Numbered from the stretch's first letter, positions 42,889 to 52,456 are shown. The stretch: 64,000 bases of DNA from Sphaerospermopsis torques-reginae ITEP-024 (GCF_019598945.1 NZ_CP080598.1:2666001-2730000), one strand, 5' to 3'. The notes: generated from the sequence alone by a model not told the origin. Made by a program: numbers and translations.

Positions 42889-43719
42889 ATGACTAACGAT
42901 GTAAAGATTTATAATCAGTCCAGTTATGAGATAGATTGGAAGTATCTGGAAGCATCCCAACAGTTGCAGCTAGATAAGCAAAATTATGGTGCTGATTATA
43001 TTCATCTTTATGTTGATGATATAGAAGGTGATTGGCTAGAAAATTGGGATTGGGAAGATGATTTAACAGATTATCTTGATGCTTTTTATCATCATTGTGA
43101 ACAGGGAAATTATCAATTTGCTTTAGATATTTTGAATGCTTGTGATGATTTATTGAATCAGCCAAAAAATCAGGAAAAGGGTTTAGAGGTTTATGGTTAT
43201 TTGGTTAAAAGGTTAGAATTAGAATGTGCAAAACTTCCTGATATAAATAATCAAGAAATTTTGAACGAAGCAAAATACCGCATTTTCATATTACAAAATA
43301 ATGGACAAGGTGAAAATATGCCAGAAGAAATGATTTTTAACATGGACGAGCAAAAAATTACTCGTTTAGAGTATATGAAAAAATTATTTGAAAAAATCCA
43401 CAATGGAGTAATTAGAAAAACTTGGAAATTTGAGTATAAATATAAACCAGATGTGGAAGCTTCAGAAACTATTTCAGGAATAGCTAGTGCGGGAGATTTT
43501 GTAGCAAAATTCTCGATTTTCTACTATCAAGGAGGAATGTACTCTTATTATTTAAGGATTAAAAATGGTTCAAATACAGAAGAAGAAATAGTACGTGGAA
43601 GTTTAGATACATTCATTTTTTCATCGGATGAATTTAATTTAATAGCGGAGTATTTGGAAAAAATTAATCAAGCAACCTTGCAAAATAAGCTATATGATAT
43701 AGATGCTTTACCTGAGTAA
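42889..43719 (+). CDS. Unrecognised acidic protein, second of the two-gene unit
   Basis: A 276-residue protein of unknown function, strongly acidic in its first third (DDIEGDWLENWDWEDDLTDYLDAFYHHCEQ). Residues 1-120 look helical (ALDILNACDDLL...EVYGYLVKRLELECAKL). The second half has KIHNGVIRKTWKFEYKYKPDVEASETISGIASAGDFVAKFSIFYYQGGMYSYYLRIKNGS, beta-rich. The strong acidity next to a basic partner and the near-overlap with the upstream gene is like an immunity or antitoxin partner, but this is inference. ATG 42889 has no clear SD, consistent with coupling to the upstream stop. Confidence 0.6.
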   Translation: MTNDVKIYNQSSYEIDWKYLEASQQLQLDKQNYGADYIHLYVDDIEGDWLENWDWEDDLTDYLDAFYHHCEQGNYQFALDILNACDDLLNQPKNQEKGLEVYGYLVKRLELECAKLPDINNQEILNEAKYRIFILQNNGQGENMPEEMIFNMDEQKITRLEYMKKLFEKIHNGVIRKTWKFEYKYKPDVEASETISGIASAGDFVAKFSIFYYQGGMYSYYLRIKNGSNTEEEIVRGSLDTFIFSSDEFNLIAEYLEKINQATLQNKLYDIDALPE

Positions 43720-43766
43720 AAGATATATCATTGTATTTGTCATTCCATCAAGAAACTACTTGAACT

Positions 43767-43985
43767 ATGAAAACGATGAAATCTCAAAGAAAAGTGCTAT
43801 TATCTCATGGTGAAGATGGGTATTTTGTTGTCGAAGTACCCAGTTTACCTGGTTGTATTAGTCAGGGTAAAACCCGTGAGGAGGCTTTAGCTAATATTGA
43901 AGAAGCAATATCTTTATATATTGAAGTTTTACAAGATAGAGGTGAACCTGTTCCAGAAGATACAGTTGAGGTAGTATTGGTGTGA
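43767..43985 (+). CDS. HicB-family antitoxin
   Basis: The 72-residue protein has the HicB partial RNase-H-like fold: VLLSHGEDGYFVVEVPSLPGCISQGKTREEALANIEEAISLYIEVLQDRGEPVPEDTVEVVLV. The PxLPGCxSQGxTxEEALxNxxEAI pattern is diagnostic. It overlaps the next gene by 4 bases (GTGA), the usual tight coupling. The gene order antitoxin first, toxin second is one of the two known hic arrangements. It lies 47 bases after the two-gene unit. Confidence 0.9.
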   Translation: MKTMKSQRKVLLSHGEDGYFVVEVPSLPGCISQGKTREEALANIEEAISLYIEVLQDRGEPVPEDTVEVVLV

Positions 43986-44203
43986 GTAAATTACCTATTA
44001 TCTCAGGTTTAGAATGTGTGAAAGCATTAGAAAAAATCGGCTTTTTTGTAGATAGACAAAGAGGAAGTCACATTATCTTGGTTCGTGAAGAACCTAGAAC
44101 TACAATATCAGTACCAGATCATAAAGAACTAGATAGGGGTACTTTGCGGGGAATTATTCGACAAGCAGGTTTAAGTGTAGATGAATTTATTGAATTATTG
44201 TGA
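43982..44203 (+). CDS. HicA-family mRNA interferase toxin
   Basis: The 73-residue protein has the dsRBD-like HicA fold with SKLPIISGLECVKALEKIGFFVDRQRGSHIILVR: the catalytic His lies in RGSHII (about 29-33), and the C-terminal DHKELDRGTLRGIIRQAGLSVDEFIELL helix is typical. It cleaves mRNA when HicB is absent. GTG 43982 overlaps the hicB stop. The motif is complete, so the toxin should be active. A hairpin repeat follows at 44218-44282. Confidence 0.9.
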   Translation: MSKLPIISGLECVKALEKIGFFVDRQRGSHIILVREEPRTTISVPDHKELDRGTLRGIIRQAGLSVDEFIELL

Positions 44204-44217
44204 CTAATTTTGGATAA

Positions 44218-44282
44218 GATCCCCGACTTCTTATTTTCATCCTCTCAAAAAATGATAAATTGATCTCAGAAGTCGGGGATCT
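44218..44282. terminator. Inverted AGAAGTCGGGGATCT hairpin after hicA
   Basis: AGATCCCCGACTTCT (44218-44232) pairs with AGAAGTCGGGGATCT (44268-44282) around a 35-base loop, 15 bases after the hicA stop. AGAAGTCGGGGATCT also occurs near 55369-55383, so it belongs to a dispersed family. No T-run follows. It may insulate hicBA from aroC. Confidence 0.6.
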
Positions 44283-44363
44283 AGGGTATCTAAATGTCGC
44301 AGAGGGTGAAAAATCCCCAACACCATGTAAAATACATAATTCAGACTGTATTTCCTCAACAAC

Positions 44364-45452
44364 ATGGGTAGCACATTTGGTCATCTTTTCCGAATCACAA
44401 CATTTGGCGAATCTCACGGCGGCGGTGTGGGTGTTATCATTGATGGTTGTCCCCCACGGCTGGAAATTTCCCCGGAAGAAATTCAATTTGAACTAGACAG
44501 AAGACGGCCAGGACAAAGTAAAATCACAACACCCCGCAAAGAAGCGGACACTTGTGAGATATTATCAGGGGTATTTGAAGGTAAAACCCTGGGAACACCT
44601 ATTTCTATCTTAGTCAGAAATAAAGATACCCGTTCCCAAGATTACGATGAGATGGCGCAAAAATACCGTCCTTCTCACGCAGATGCTACCTATGACGCAA
44701 AATATGGGTTTAGAAATTGGCAAGGTGGCGGCAGATCCTCAGCACGTGAGACAATAGGTAGGGTAGCTGCTGGTGCGATCGCCAAAAAAATTCTCCGTCA
44801 AGTTGCAGGGGTAGAAATTATCGCTTACGTTAAACGCATCAAAGACTTAGAAGGAACTGTTGATACAAACACCGTAACGTTGGAAGATGTAGAAAGTAAC
44901 ATCGTCCGTTGTCCCGATGGGGAAATTGCCAACCAAATGATAGAATTAATTGAAAAAACTGGTAGAGATGGTAACTCTATCGGTGGTGTAGTTGAATGTG
45001 TGGTGCGGAATGTTCCCAAAGGATTAGGAGAACCAGTTTTTGATAAATTAGAAGCAGACTTAGCAAAAGCGGTAATGTCACTTCCTGCAAGTAAAGGTTT
45101 TGAAATAGGTTCAGGTTTTGACGGAACTTTGTTAACAGGTTTTGAACATAACGACGAATTTTATATTGATGAAAACGGCGAAATTAGAACCGTAACCAAC
45201 CGTTCTGGTGGTATTCAAGGAGGAATTTCTAACGGGGAAAATATTATTATCAGAGTTGCTTTCAAACCAACTGCAACTATTAGAAAAGAACAAAAAACCG
45301 TCACCAAAGAAGGAGAAGAAACGGTTTTAGCAGGAAAGGGAAGACATGATCCTTGTGTTTTACCTCGTGCTGTTCCTATGGTTGATGCGATGGTAGCGTT
45401 GGTTTTATGTGATCATCTATTAAGACATCATGGACAGTGTAAAATATTGTAG
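44364..45452 (+). CDS. aroC: Chorismate synthase
   Basis: AroC converts EPSP to chorismate, the branch point for aromatic amino acids, folate and quinones. The 362-residue protein has all signatures: [17 protein letters not shown] (10-26), [72 protein letters not shown] and [33 protein letters not shown] is required for activity. ATG 44364 ([19 protein letters not shown]) is the conserved start. It is a single-gene unit. The product feeds the pabAB enzyme at 6398-8581. Confidence 0.98.
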   Translation: MGSTFGHLFRITTFGESHGGGVGVIIDGCPPRLEISPEEIQFELDRRRPGQSKITTPRKEADTCEILSGVFEGKTLGTPISILVRNKDTRSQDYDEMAQKYRPSHADATYDAKYGFRNWQGGGRSSARETIGRVAAGAIAKKILRQVAGVEIIAYVKRIKDLEGTVDTNTVTLEDVESNIVRCPDGEIANQMIELIEKTGRDGNSIGGVVECVVRNVPKGLGEPVFDKLEADLAKAVMSLPASKGFEIGSGFDGTLLTGFEHNDEFYIDENGEIRTVTNRSGGIQGGISNGENIIIRVAFKPTATIRKEQKTVTKEGEETVLAGKGRHDPCVLPRAVPMVDAMVALVLCDHLLRHHGQCKIL

Positions 45453-45659
45453 AACTTTTTAGAAAAATCTCTCTTGAAATTTCTTATCTTCGCGCTCTTC
45501 GTGTCTTCGTGGTTCATTTCTATAATATAGAAGAAAACGAACCGCAGAGGCGCAGAGAACGCAGAGAAAGAAGAAAAGAGGAGATTTGTTGATTTTTCAT
45601 TTTGTCGTTTTTTCAACAATCTAAAATCCAAAATCTAAAATCTAAAATATGATGATTTT
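45453..45659. repeat. Dispersed repeat pair after aroC
   Basis: 'cttcgcgctcttcgtgtcttcgtggttcatt' (about 45487-45518) and its inverted relative 'gaaccgcagaggcgcagagaacgcagagaaag' (about 45539-45571) face each other, then 'ctaaaatccaaaatctaaaatctaaaat' (about 45620-45648). This belongs to the family listed at 14325. No gene. Confidence 0.6.
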
Positions 45660-46559
45660 ATGTCTAAAATTATTTTACCTCCTCCTTTAAAACCAGGTGA
45701 TTTATTGCGCGTTATTGCTCCTAGTGGTGCGTTACGGGAGTTTGCAGCTTTTGAACAAAGTTTGGAAATTTGGCGATCGCATGGCTACAATATCCAAGTG
45801 AGCGACAATATAGAAAGTAGACATGGTTATCTTGCTGGTACTGATGATCACCGTCGTCAACAGTTAGCCGCAGCATGGCATGATCCTGAATGTCGCGGTA
45901 TTATCTGCGCTAGGGGTGGTTTTGGTAGTACCCGCATTTTGGAAAATTGGACTTGGGAACAAAAAACGGCAGATCCGAAATGGTTGATCGGTTTTTCTGA
46001 TATCACAGCCCTGCTTTGGAGTCTCTATAAGGCTGGTATTTCGGGTGTACATGGTCCCGTACTCACTACCCTCAAAGATGAGCCTGAATGGTCAATAAAA
46101 CGGTTATTTGATATTTTGGAAGGTCATTCTGTCGCACCTTTAAAGGGTAAGGGTTGGGGAGGAGGTACAGTGACAGGTGTGCTACTGCCTGGTAATCTAA
46201 CAGTAGCAACTCATCTTTTAGGTACACCGATATTACCTGATCTTGATAATGTGATCTTAGCTTTTGAAGATGTCACAGAAGCACCCTATCGTATTGATCG
46301 GATGTTAACTCAATGGCGGTTAAGTGGTATGCTGTCTAAAGTTCGGGGTATTGCTTTGGGTGGGTTTACCAAGTGTGACGCACCACCCAATATACCTAGT
46401 TTGAGTATAGAGGAAGTTTTGCGCGATCGCTTATCTGATCTCAATATTCCCATTGTTTCCGATTTACCCTTTGGTCATGATAGCCCTAATGCAGCTTTAC
46501 CTGTGGGGGTACAAGCAACATTAGACGCAGATCAGGGAATATTAGAAATTATTCCTTAA
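45660..46559 (+). CDS. LD-carboxypeptidase (peptidase S66)
   Basis: The 299-residue protein has the S66 layout: KPGDLLRVIAPSGALREF (11-28), WLIGFSDITALLWSLYKAGISGVHGPVLTTL (about 103-133, catalytic Ser region and NTD), LLPGNLTVATHLLGTP and LAFEDVTEAPYRIDRMLTQWRLSG with the Glu, then SDLPFGHDSPNAALPVGVQATL with the catalytic His near 277. S66 peptidases cleave L,D-peptide bonds in murein tetrapeptides during recycling; MccF-like members hydrolyse microcin. No signal peptide, so it is cytosolic and likely in recycling. ATG start is clear. It is convergent with the methyltransferase gene, 1 base apart. Confidence 0.92.
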   Translation: MSKIILPPPLKPGDLLRVIAPSGALREFAAFEQSLEIWRSHGYNIQVSDNIESRHGYLAGTDDHRRQQLAAAWHDPECRGIICARGGFGSTRILENWTWEQKTADPKWLIGFSDITALLWSLYKAGISGVHGPVLTTLKDEPEWSIKRLFDILEGHSVAPLKGKGWGGGTVTGVLLPGNLTVATHLLGTPILPDLDNVILAFEDVTEAPYRIDRMLTQWRLSGMLSKVRGIALGGFTKCDAPPNIPSLSIEEVLRDRLSDLNIPIVSDLPFGHDSPNAALPVGVQATLDADQGILEIIP

Positions 46560-46560
46560 A

Positions 46561-47304
46561 TTAACTCCATTTGCGATAACAACGAGCAGTAATTAAATAA
46601 GGATGAAAAACTTCTACAAATTTAGTTTGTAATGTCTGAAAAAACCTATCTAGCAATTCTGGTTCATCATGGTGAAAAGGATATTCTTGATTAAAACCTT
46701 TAAAGAAATACCAATTCATAATGATTTTTCCTGCATCATCTAAAGACTGATGGAATGTAAGTAATTGTTGAATAGGATCTGGTAAATGTTCTAAAACATC
46801 AAAACAAACAATAGTATCAAACATTTCTGAACTAGGCATTTCTTGACACAAAATTATTTTCTTGTCTAACCCTAATTGTTTAGCTCGATATTCGACAAAC
46901 TCGCAATTAATCGGATTAATATCAAAATAAAACACCTCTTTAACATTTGGCGAAAGTGCAGCACCAATAGCATGAGTACCAATTCCCCCACCAAAATCTA
47001 ATACCCTACCTTGGGCATATTTGGCAATTAATAGTAAAGTATTACCAATATAATCATGACTGTTTAAATGCCATGCTCCAAGCTCAAAAAGATACTCATT
47101 TTTTACCTGATCCTGATAGAAAGCTGTAGCTTTTTCCCAGTCAAAATCTTTATGGCCTAACTCAGCCATTTCTTTTTGACCAGCAGCTAATTTACTTTCT
47201 AATGTTTGCTCATCCAAACTTAAAAATTCCTGAAGATGTTGCTTTAAACTAAAAGCATCTTCCCAAAAGCTATTTAAAAAAGATGGAATAGGTGGTGTGA
47301 TCAT
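46561..47304 (-). CDS. SAM-dependent methyltransferase
   Basis: The 247-residue protein has a class I methyltransferase core: GRVLDFGGGIGTHAIGAALSP (motif I, about 99-119), VFYFDINPINCEFVEYRAK (motif II), DTIVCFDVLEHLPDPIQQLLTFHQSL (motif IV-V) and AGKIIMNWYF. An N-terminal helical region (about 1-70, SLDEQTLESKLAAGQKEMAELGHKDFDWEKA) is separate from the core and may recognise the substrate. Target unknown. The stop abuts the LD-carboxypeptidase stop. It is divergent from the second methyltransferase gene at 47495. Confidence 0.85.
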   Translation of the reverse strand: MITPPIPSFLNSFWEDAFSLKQHLQEFLSLDEQTLESKLAAGQKEMAELGHKDFDWEKATAFYQDQVKNEYLFELGAWHLNSHDYIGNTLLLIAKYAQGRVLDFGGGIGTHAIGAALSPNVKEVFYFDINPINCEFVEYRAKQLGLDKKIILCQEMPSSEMFDTIVCFDVLEHLPDPIQQLLTFHQSLDDAGKIIMNWYFFKGFNQEYPFHHDEPELLDRFFQTLQTKFVEVFHPYLITARCYRKWS

Positions 47305-47494
47305 ATTTTTCTACCTGCTGAATACAATAATTTAGCTAAATCATGCGTAATATTTGATATTATGCCTAAAAGCACATCAATTTCACAATTGTATCGGAAA
47401 TTGACCTAAACTGCTGCATAGTCCTAAGTACACACTCTAGCCTAAGTGCTGTACCTTTGTATTTTTAAGATATTTTCATTGACAGGAGATCAAA

Positions 47495-48238
47495 ATGCCT
47501 AGTGTTCAGGAAAACTTAAATAAATGGTCTAACTACGATTGGAAAGATCAGGGTAATGAATGGTCAAGTTCATGGGGTGGAACGGATAACTGTTTTTTTG
47601 GAACTATACATCCGCGAATTAAAACCTTTATTCCTGAGACAAAAACAGGAACAACAATATTAGAAATAGCTCCTGGTTTTGGACGTTGGACACAATATTT
47701 AAAGGATTATTGTCAAGATTTAATTATCGTAGATTTAACTGAAAAGTGTATTGCCGCTTGTCAAGAACGCTTTGCAGATTGTTCTCACATTACATATCAT
47801 GTCAATGATGGAAAATCATTAACCATGATTGAAGATGAATCTATTGATTTCATTTTTAGTTTTGATTCCTTAGTCCATGTGGAAAAAGATGTCATTAAAT
47901 CCTATTTACAACAGATAGCCCTGAAACTTAAACCCAATGGTGTAGGATTTATCCATCATTCTAACTTGGGCAATTATCTCAATCCCGCTACTGGAAAGCT
48001 AGAGGTAGAAAACATTCATTGGCGAGCAGAAAGCATGAGTGCTAAACTATTTGAGCAATACTCCCAAGAGGCTGGCTTACAATGTTTTCACCAAGAAATA
48101 GTTAATTGGTGTGGCGATATTTTGTGTGATTGCTTTTCCTTAATTACACCAAAAAACTCTCAATGGAGTCAACCCAATCATGTAATTGAAAATCCGAATT
48201 TTGGTGCAGAAGCTCAACGTTTACGCCAAGTATCATAA
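47495..48238 (+). CDS. SAM-dependent methyltransferase (second)
   Basis: The 247-residue protein has motif I ILEIAPGFGRWTQYLKDYC (about 55-73), IIVDLTEKCIAACQERFADCSH (motif II), IDFIFSFDSLVHVEKDVIKSYLQQIALKLKPNGVGFIHHSNLGNY, then a substrate part with WRAESMSAKLFEQYSQEAGLQC. Such enzymes next to glycosyltransferases often methylate sugars or lipids, but nothing in the sequence proves this. AGGAG lies 9 bases before ATG 47495. It is flanked by the other methyltransferase (divergent) and a GT4 glycosyltransferase (convergent). Confidence 0.85.
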   Translation: MPSVQENLNKWSNYDWKDQGNEWSSSWGGTDNCFFGTIHPRIKTFIPETKTGTTILEIAPGFGRWTQYLKDYCQDLIIVDLTEKCIAACQERFADCSHITYHVNDGKSLTMIEDESIDFIFSFDSLVHVEKDVIKSYLQQIALKLKPNGVGFIHHSNLGNYLNPATGKLEVENIHWRAESMSAKLFEQYSQEAGLQCFHQEIVNWCGDILCDCFSLITPKNSQWSQPNHVIENPNFGAEAQRLRQVS

Positions 48239-48248
48239 AATAATTGGA

Positions 48249-48267
48249 GGTAAGCAAGATGCTTACC
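48249..48267. terminator. Hairpin between methyltransferase and GT4 genes
   Basis: GGTAAGC (48249-48255) and GCTTACC (48261-48267) pair over AAGAT, 10 bases after the methyltransferase stop and between convergent genes. The same AAGAT loop is seen at 32421-32442, so it is part of a dispersed family. Confidence 0.6.
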
Positions 48268-48346
48268 CCAAAAGATTTTGAATATTTTGCTGTCATATCA
48301 TGTTCAGTAAAAACAGATAAGGAATAAGCAAACTATTGATTTTTTC

Positions 48347-49423
48347 TTATCTGTGCAAAATCTTCTCAAACCATTGTTCTACACGAGCGCCCATTGCTGC
48401 CAAAGAATATAAACTCTCTGCTTGCTGGCGACAATTTTGACGATCAATAGTGTGTACCCGTTTAACAGCATCTATTAAACCTTGTACACTATCTGGCTCA
48501 ACCAAAAACCCAGTTTTGCCATCTTCCACTATTTCCACTAAACCGCCCCGACTATAAGCAATCACCGGTACTCCACAAGCTAAAGATTCTAAACCTACAG
48601 TGGGGAAAGCGTCTATCCAGTGGGGAGTAGCTAACATAGCTTGACATTCCCTCAGTCCCGCTTGTAATTCGTTTGTAGAGACAAATCCTTGGTAATCTAT
48701 CTGTGCATCGGGATACGCTTGACGAACTTGCTGCCAATATTCCTCATTTTGCATCAAACCAAAGATTTTTAGAGGCATTCCTAAAGTATTTGCTGCTGCT
48801 ACCGCATCTTCTAAACCTTTTTCTGGTGCTATGCGGCCTACCCAACCTAAGCTATTACCAGGTTGATCACAAAACTGATACAAAGACAAGTCTAATCCAT
48901 TAAATAAACAAACACATTCATCAGGGCAAGGAAAAGTTGCAGCTTGTGTTTTTGAGTGAACACCAATAGCATGGGGAAACTGAGTTGCTACCTTGGCAAT
49001 CATATCATCCATCGCATCCAGTAAAGAACTCATACTAATTAAATGGGCAACTGGACGATGAAAAAATTGCGTTAAATATAATGGCAACCAATCATAGCTA
49101 AAATTCAAAATTAGATCATAATTTCCCTGTACTTGATAAGCATAACTCCACATATTTGCTAAAACTGAATTTGTGGGAATGCCAATTTCTGCATCATACT
49201 TTTGATCTTGGGCGGCATTTTGTGTATTTCCGGGTATTTCTATCAAAGGTAACGAACCACTGCGAGAACCTGCTGGTGCAACAATATCTATTGTGTGTCC
49301 TCTTTGCTGCATTGCTTTGACAATATTGGGGAGGGTGACTTCTATTCCACCACCTAACCCTGAACCCAAAGCACCAACACCTGTGGACATAAATAATAAT
49401 TTGTAAGTCGGTTGACTCATCAT
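48347..49423 (-). CDS. GT4 family glycosyltransferase
   Basis: The protein (358 residues from ATG 49423, or 357 from the ATG directly after it at 49420) has GTGVGALGSGLGGGIEVTLPNIVKAMQQRGHTIDIVAP (N-terminal GT-B half), then LGWVGRIAPEKGLEDAVAAANTLGMPLKIFG and GLESLACGVPVIAYSRGGLVEIVEDGKTGFLVEP (C-terminal half), typical of retaining GT4 enzymes. GAGG lies 6 bases before the ATG pair; the TTG four codons upstream is unlikely to be used. Donor and acceptor unknown. The neighbouring methyltransferases suggest a common glycan or glycolipid pathway; this is inference. Confidence 0.88.
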   Translation of the reverse strand: MMSQPTYKLLFMSTGVGALGSGLGGGIEVTLPNIVKAMQQRGHTIDIVAPAGSRSGSLPLIEIPGNTQNAAQDQKYDAEIGIPTNSVLANMWSYAYQVQGNYDLILNFSYDWLPLYLTQFFHRPVAHLISMSSLLDAMDDMIAKVATQFPHAIGVHSKTQAATFPCPDECVCLFNGLDLSLYQFCDQPGNSLGWVGRIAPEKGLEDAVAAANTLGMPLKIFGLMQNEEYWQQVRQAYPDAQIDYQGFVSTNELQAGLRECQAMLATPHWIDAFPTVGLESLACGVPVIAYSRGGLVEIVEDGKTGFLVEPDSVQGLIDAVKRVHTIDRQNCRQQAESLYSLAAMGARVEQWFEKILHR

Positions 49424-49735
49424 TAATATCCTCAATTAAAAATTGCAGTTATCATCATACATGAGTAACTCTACAAATTAAATAGGAATACTATATTTTT
49501 GTGATAATTTTTCAGCCTCCAGTGATTAATTATTTTTGCTTTGACATCGGGTAATTAATTTACCAATCTGAGTTTTATATATTGCGGTTTTGATTAAATG
49601 CGTGCAAGCATGATATATGTAGCCATTTAATTAGGCTATAAAATTTTGAGAGTTAATGAATATAAATCACAAATTACGATATATAATGATCAAGTGAAAA
49701 TCCCTAATAAATCAGCAATTTTCTCAGCCACCAAC

Positions 49736-51037
49736 ATGAAATTTATCAGGATTCGGTTTTTTAATTCCACTCAGAGGATGTTCACAACGGTAATCATCTT
49801 GATTTCTTGTTTCCTATTTCTATTTAGTTGTCAGCAGAATATTCAAAAAGATAATAATATCATTCATGTGACTTTATGGCAAGGAATTAACCCGCCAGTG
49901 AATCGGGATGTATTCAATAAATTAGTAGATCAATTTAATCAGGAAAATTCTCATATTCATGTAGACTCAATTTTCACAGGTACACCAGAGGAACAATTAC
50001 CGAAAATATTAACCGCAGTGGTAGGTAATGCGGCTCCAGATATTTTAAATTTTTCTGCCCAAATAACTGGACAGTTAGTAGAATTAGGAGCAGTTGAACC
50101 TTTAGATGATTGGTTTAATCAATCAGCGGCCAAATCGGAAATTTATCCGCAAGTGATAGAGGAATTACAATTAGATGATCACCTCTGGTCAGTTCCTCTT
50201 TATACTGCTAATCTGGGCATTTTTTACCGAAATGATTTATTTAAAAAAGCGGGAATTAGTGAAACTCCTAAAAACTGGCAAGAATTAAGGGAAGTTGCCA
50301 AAAAATTAACTATTGATCGCAACGGCGATCAACGTCCAGAACAATATGGAATTTTATTACCTTTGGGCAAGCAAGAATGGACTGTTTTTAGTTGGTTTCC
50401 CTTTTTATTAGGTGCAGGTGGTGAAATATTAAATAATAACCATCCTAATTTAAATAATCCAGATGCTATTCAAGCATTACAATTTTGGCAAGACTTAATT
50501 AAAGATGGTTCAGCAACTCTTTCTCCCCCGGAAAGAGGCTATGAAGAAGATGCTTTTATTCAAGGTCGTGTAGCGATGCAAATTACTGGACCCTGGACTT
50601 ATATTAAAAACTCTAATGTTGATTTTGGTGTGTTTCCCATTCCTGAAAATAAAGTACGGGCGACAGTCATAGGTAATGGCAATTTTTATTTAATGAAAAC
50701 TACACCGGAAAAACAAAAAGCGGCTTTAAAATTTTTAGAATTTGTTGTTAGTGAACAATTTCAAACAGAATGGGCAATGGGTACTGGTTTTTTACCTGTA
50801 AATATCAAATCTGCACAAAGCCCAGAATATCAAGAATACCTTAAATCCAGACCTTGGTTAAAAGTGTTTGTAGAGCAAATGTCTGTGGCTGGTTCTCGTC
50901 CTACGTTAGCTGGATATAGTCGCATTTCTGATAGTTTAGGTAGAGCAATTGAAGCAACATTATTAGGTAAATCTTCTGCGGAAGTTGCTTTAAAACAAGC
51001 TCAGGAACGGTTAGACGTGATTTGGGGAGAAAAATAG
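49736..51037 (+). CDS. Sugar ABC transporter substrate-binding lipoprotein
   Basis: From ATG 49736 (MKFIRIRFFNSTQRM) the protein is 433 residues with a signal peptide and lipobox FLFSC-QQ (Cys about 32), so it would be a lipoprotein in the outer leaflet of the inner membrane. VTLWQGINPPVNRDVFNKLVDQFNQE, PDILNFSAQITGQLVELGAVEPLDDW, WSVPLYTANLGIFYRNDLFKKAGI and GNGNFYLMKTTPEKQKAALKFLEFVVS match family 1 (maltose/trehalose-type) binding proteins. The upstream 30 residues of the longer frame are not part of the family. No permease or ATPase gene is near, so it relies on unlinked partners or is an orphan receptor. Confidence 0.9.
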   Translation: MKFIRIRFFNSTQRMFTTVIILISCFLFLFSCQQNIQKDNNIIHVTLWQGINPPVNRDVFNKLVDQFNQENSHIHVDSIFTGTPEEQLPKILTAVVGNAAPDILNFSAQITGQLVELGAVEPLDDWFNQSAAKSEIYPQVIEELQLDDHLWSVPLYTANLGIFYRNDLFKKAGISETPKNWQELREVAKKLTIDRNGDQRPEQYGILLPLGKQEWTVFSWFPFLLGAGGEILNNNHPNLNNPDAIQALQFWQDLIKDGSATLSPPERGYEEDAFIQGRVAMQITGPWTYIKNSNVDFGVFPIPENKVRATVIGNGNFYLMKTTPEKQKAALKFLEFVVSEQFQTEWAMGTGFLPVNIKSAQSPEYQEYLKSRPWLKVFVEQMSVAGSRPTLAGYSRISDSLGRAIEATLLGKSSAEVALKQAQERLDVIWGEK

Positions 51038-51040
51038 GTG

Positions 51041-51170
51041 AGTGGGGACTGGTGACTGGTGACTGGTGACTGGGGTGTTATCTCCCCTACTTCCCCTACT
51101 TCCCCTACTTCGTCCTGAACTCCTGAACTCCTGAACTCCTGAACTCCTGAACTCCTGCCTCCTAAAATTT
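51041..51170. repeat. Mixed STRR gap upstream of hemE
   Basis: Three heptamer or nonamer tracts in succession: GGTGACT (about 51045-51075), ACTTCCCCT (about 51084-51110) and GAACTCCT (about 51116-51160). No gene. The hemE promoter should be between about 51170 and 51260. Confidence 0.7.
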
Positions 51171-51291
51171 TAACGTTTTGTTAAGTTAAGTAAAGCAAGT
51201 GTTAGAGCTTTTGGAGGATAGGACTCAAGCGTAAACTAGGGATGATAAGCTAAACAGTGAAATATAAAAGTGACTTAGGATGTAGTGTTAA

Positions 51292-52344
51292 ATGGGTGTT
51301 TCCTCAACAGTTCCTCTCCTCCTTCGGGCTGCACGCGGTGAAAAAGTAGATCGTCCCCCTGTATGGATGATGCGACAAGCGGGGCGCTATATGAAAGCGT
51401 ATCGGGACTTGCGGGAGAAATATCCTTCTTTTCGGGAACGCTCAGAAATTCCTGAAGTTGCGATCGAAGTTTCCCTGCAACCTTGGAGAGCTTTTCAACC
51501 CGACGGCGTAATTTTGTTTTCCGATATTGTCACCCCCCTACCAGGGATGGGTATTGACATGGATATTGCGGAAGGGAAGGGACCGATTATTTTTTCGCCC
51601 ATTCGCACTCAAGCACAAATTGATAACTTGCGTCCCCTAGAACCAGCAACTGCTTTACCGTTTATTAAGACCATTTTGGGGTCTTTACGCCAAGAAGTCG
51701 GCGATAAGTCAACGGTTTTGGGTTTTGTGGGCGCTCCTTGGACTTTGGCGGCCTATGCGGTGGAAGGTAAGGGTTCTAAAACCTATTCCATCATTAAAAA
51801 CATGGCTTTCTCAGATCCCAAAATTCTGCATCAGCTATTAACTAAGTTGGCTGAATCTATTGCTGAATATGTGCGCTATCAAATTGATTGTGGCGCTCAA
51901 GTGGTGCAAATGTTTGATTCTTGGGCGGGACAATTAAGCCCCCAAGATTATGATACCTTTGCTTTGCCTTACCAAAAAATGGTGTTTGATTTGGTGAAAA
52001 AGACTCATCCTGACACACCGTTAATTTTGTTAGTGACTGGTAGTGCAGGACTTTTAGAAAGAATGGCTACCTCTGGTGCAGATATCCTCACCATTGACTG
52101 GACTGTGGATATGGCAGATGCACGCAGAAGACTAGGTAAGGACGTAAAAGTACAGGGTAATCTTGATCCGGGTGTGTTGTTTGGTTCTAAAGAATTTATC
52201 CGCGATCGCATTTTGGACACCGTTCGCAAAGCCGGCGACTGGGGACATATTCTTAATTTGGGACATGGTGTATTACCAGAAACACCAGAAGAAAATGTCG
52301 CTCATTTCTTTGAAACTGCCAAAAACCTCAACGCTTTGGTTTAG
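51292..52344 (+). CDS. hemE: Uroporphyrinogen decarboxylase
   Basis: HemE decarboxylates uroporphyrinogen III to coproporphyrinogen III for heme and chlorophyll. The 350-residue protein has [20 protein letters not shown] (about 22-41, the RQAGR signature), [77 protein letters not shown] and [20 protein letters not shown]. All conserved and of normal length. ATG start at the natural [16 protein letters not shown]. It ends in an intrinsic terminator (52359-52385). It is not linked to other heme genes here. Confidence 0.98.
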   Translation: MGVSSTVPLLLRAARGEKVDRPPVWMMRQAGRYMKAYRDLREKYPSFRERSEIPEVAIEVSLQPWRAFQPDGVILFSDIVTPLPGMGIDMDIAEGKGPIIFSPIRTQAQIDNLRPLEPATALPFIKTILGSLRQEVGDKSTVLGFVGAPWTLAAYAVEGKGSKTYSIIKNMAFSDPKILHQLLTKLAESIAEYVRYQIDCGAQVVQMFDSWAGQLSPQDYDTFALPYQKMVFDLVKKTHPDTPLILLVTGSAGLLERMATSGADILTIDWTVDMADARRRLGKDVKVQGNLDPGVLFGSKEFIRDRILDTVRKAGDWGHILNLGHGVLPETPEENVAHFFETAKNLNALV

Positions 52345-52358
52345 TTTCTGGTTTATTG

Positions 52359-52385
52359 GGTGGGTTTTTTACCCACCTGATTTTT
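52359..52385 (+). terminator. Intrinsic terminator of hemE
   Basis: GGTGGGT (52359-52365) pairs with ACCCACC (52371-52377) over a T-rich loop, followed by TGATTTTT. It lies 15 bases after the hemE stop. Confidence 0.8.
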
Positions 52386-52456
52386 AGGGAACGCAGATAA
52401 ACGCGGATGAACGCGGATGAGGAAATTCAACAACAGTTAAATTTAAAGGAAAAGCT

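Noticed and set aside
42893..43165. 90-codon minus-strand frame opposite the acidic protein
   Set aside because: Composition (His/Asn-rich) mirrors the acidic coding strand; no start signal.
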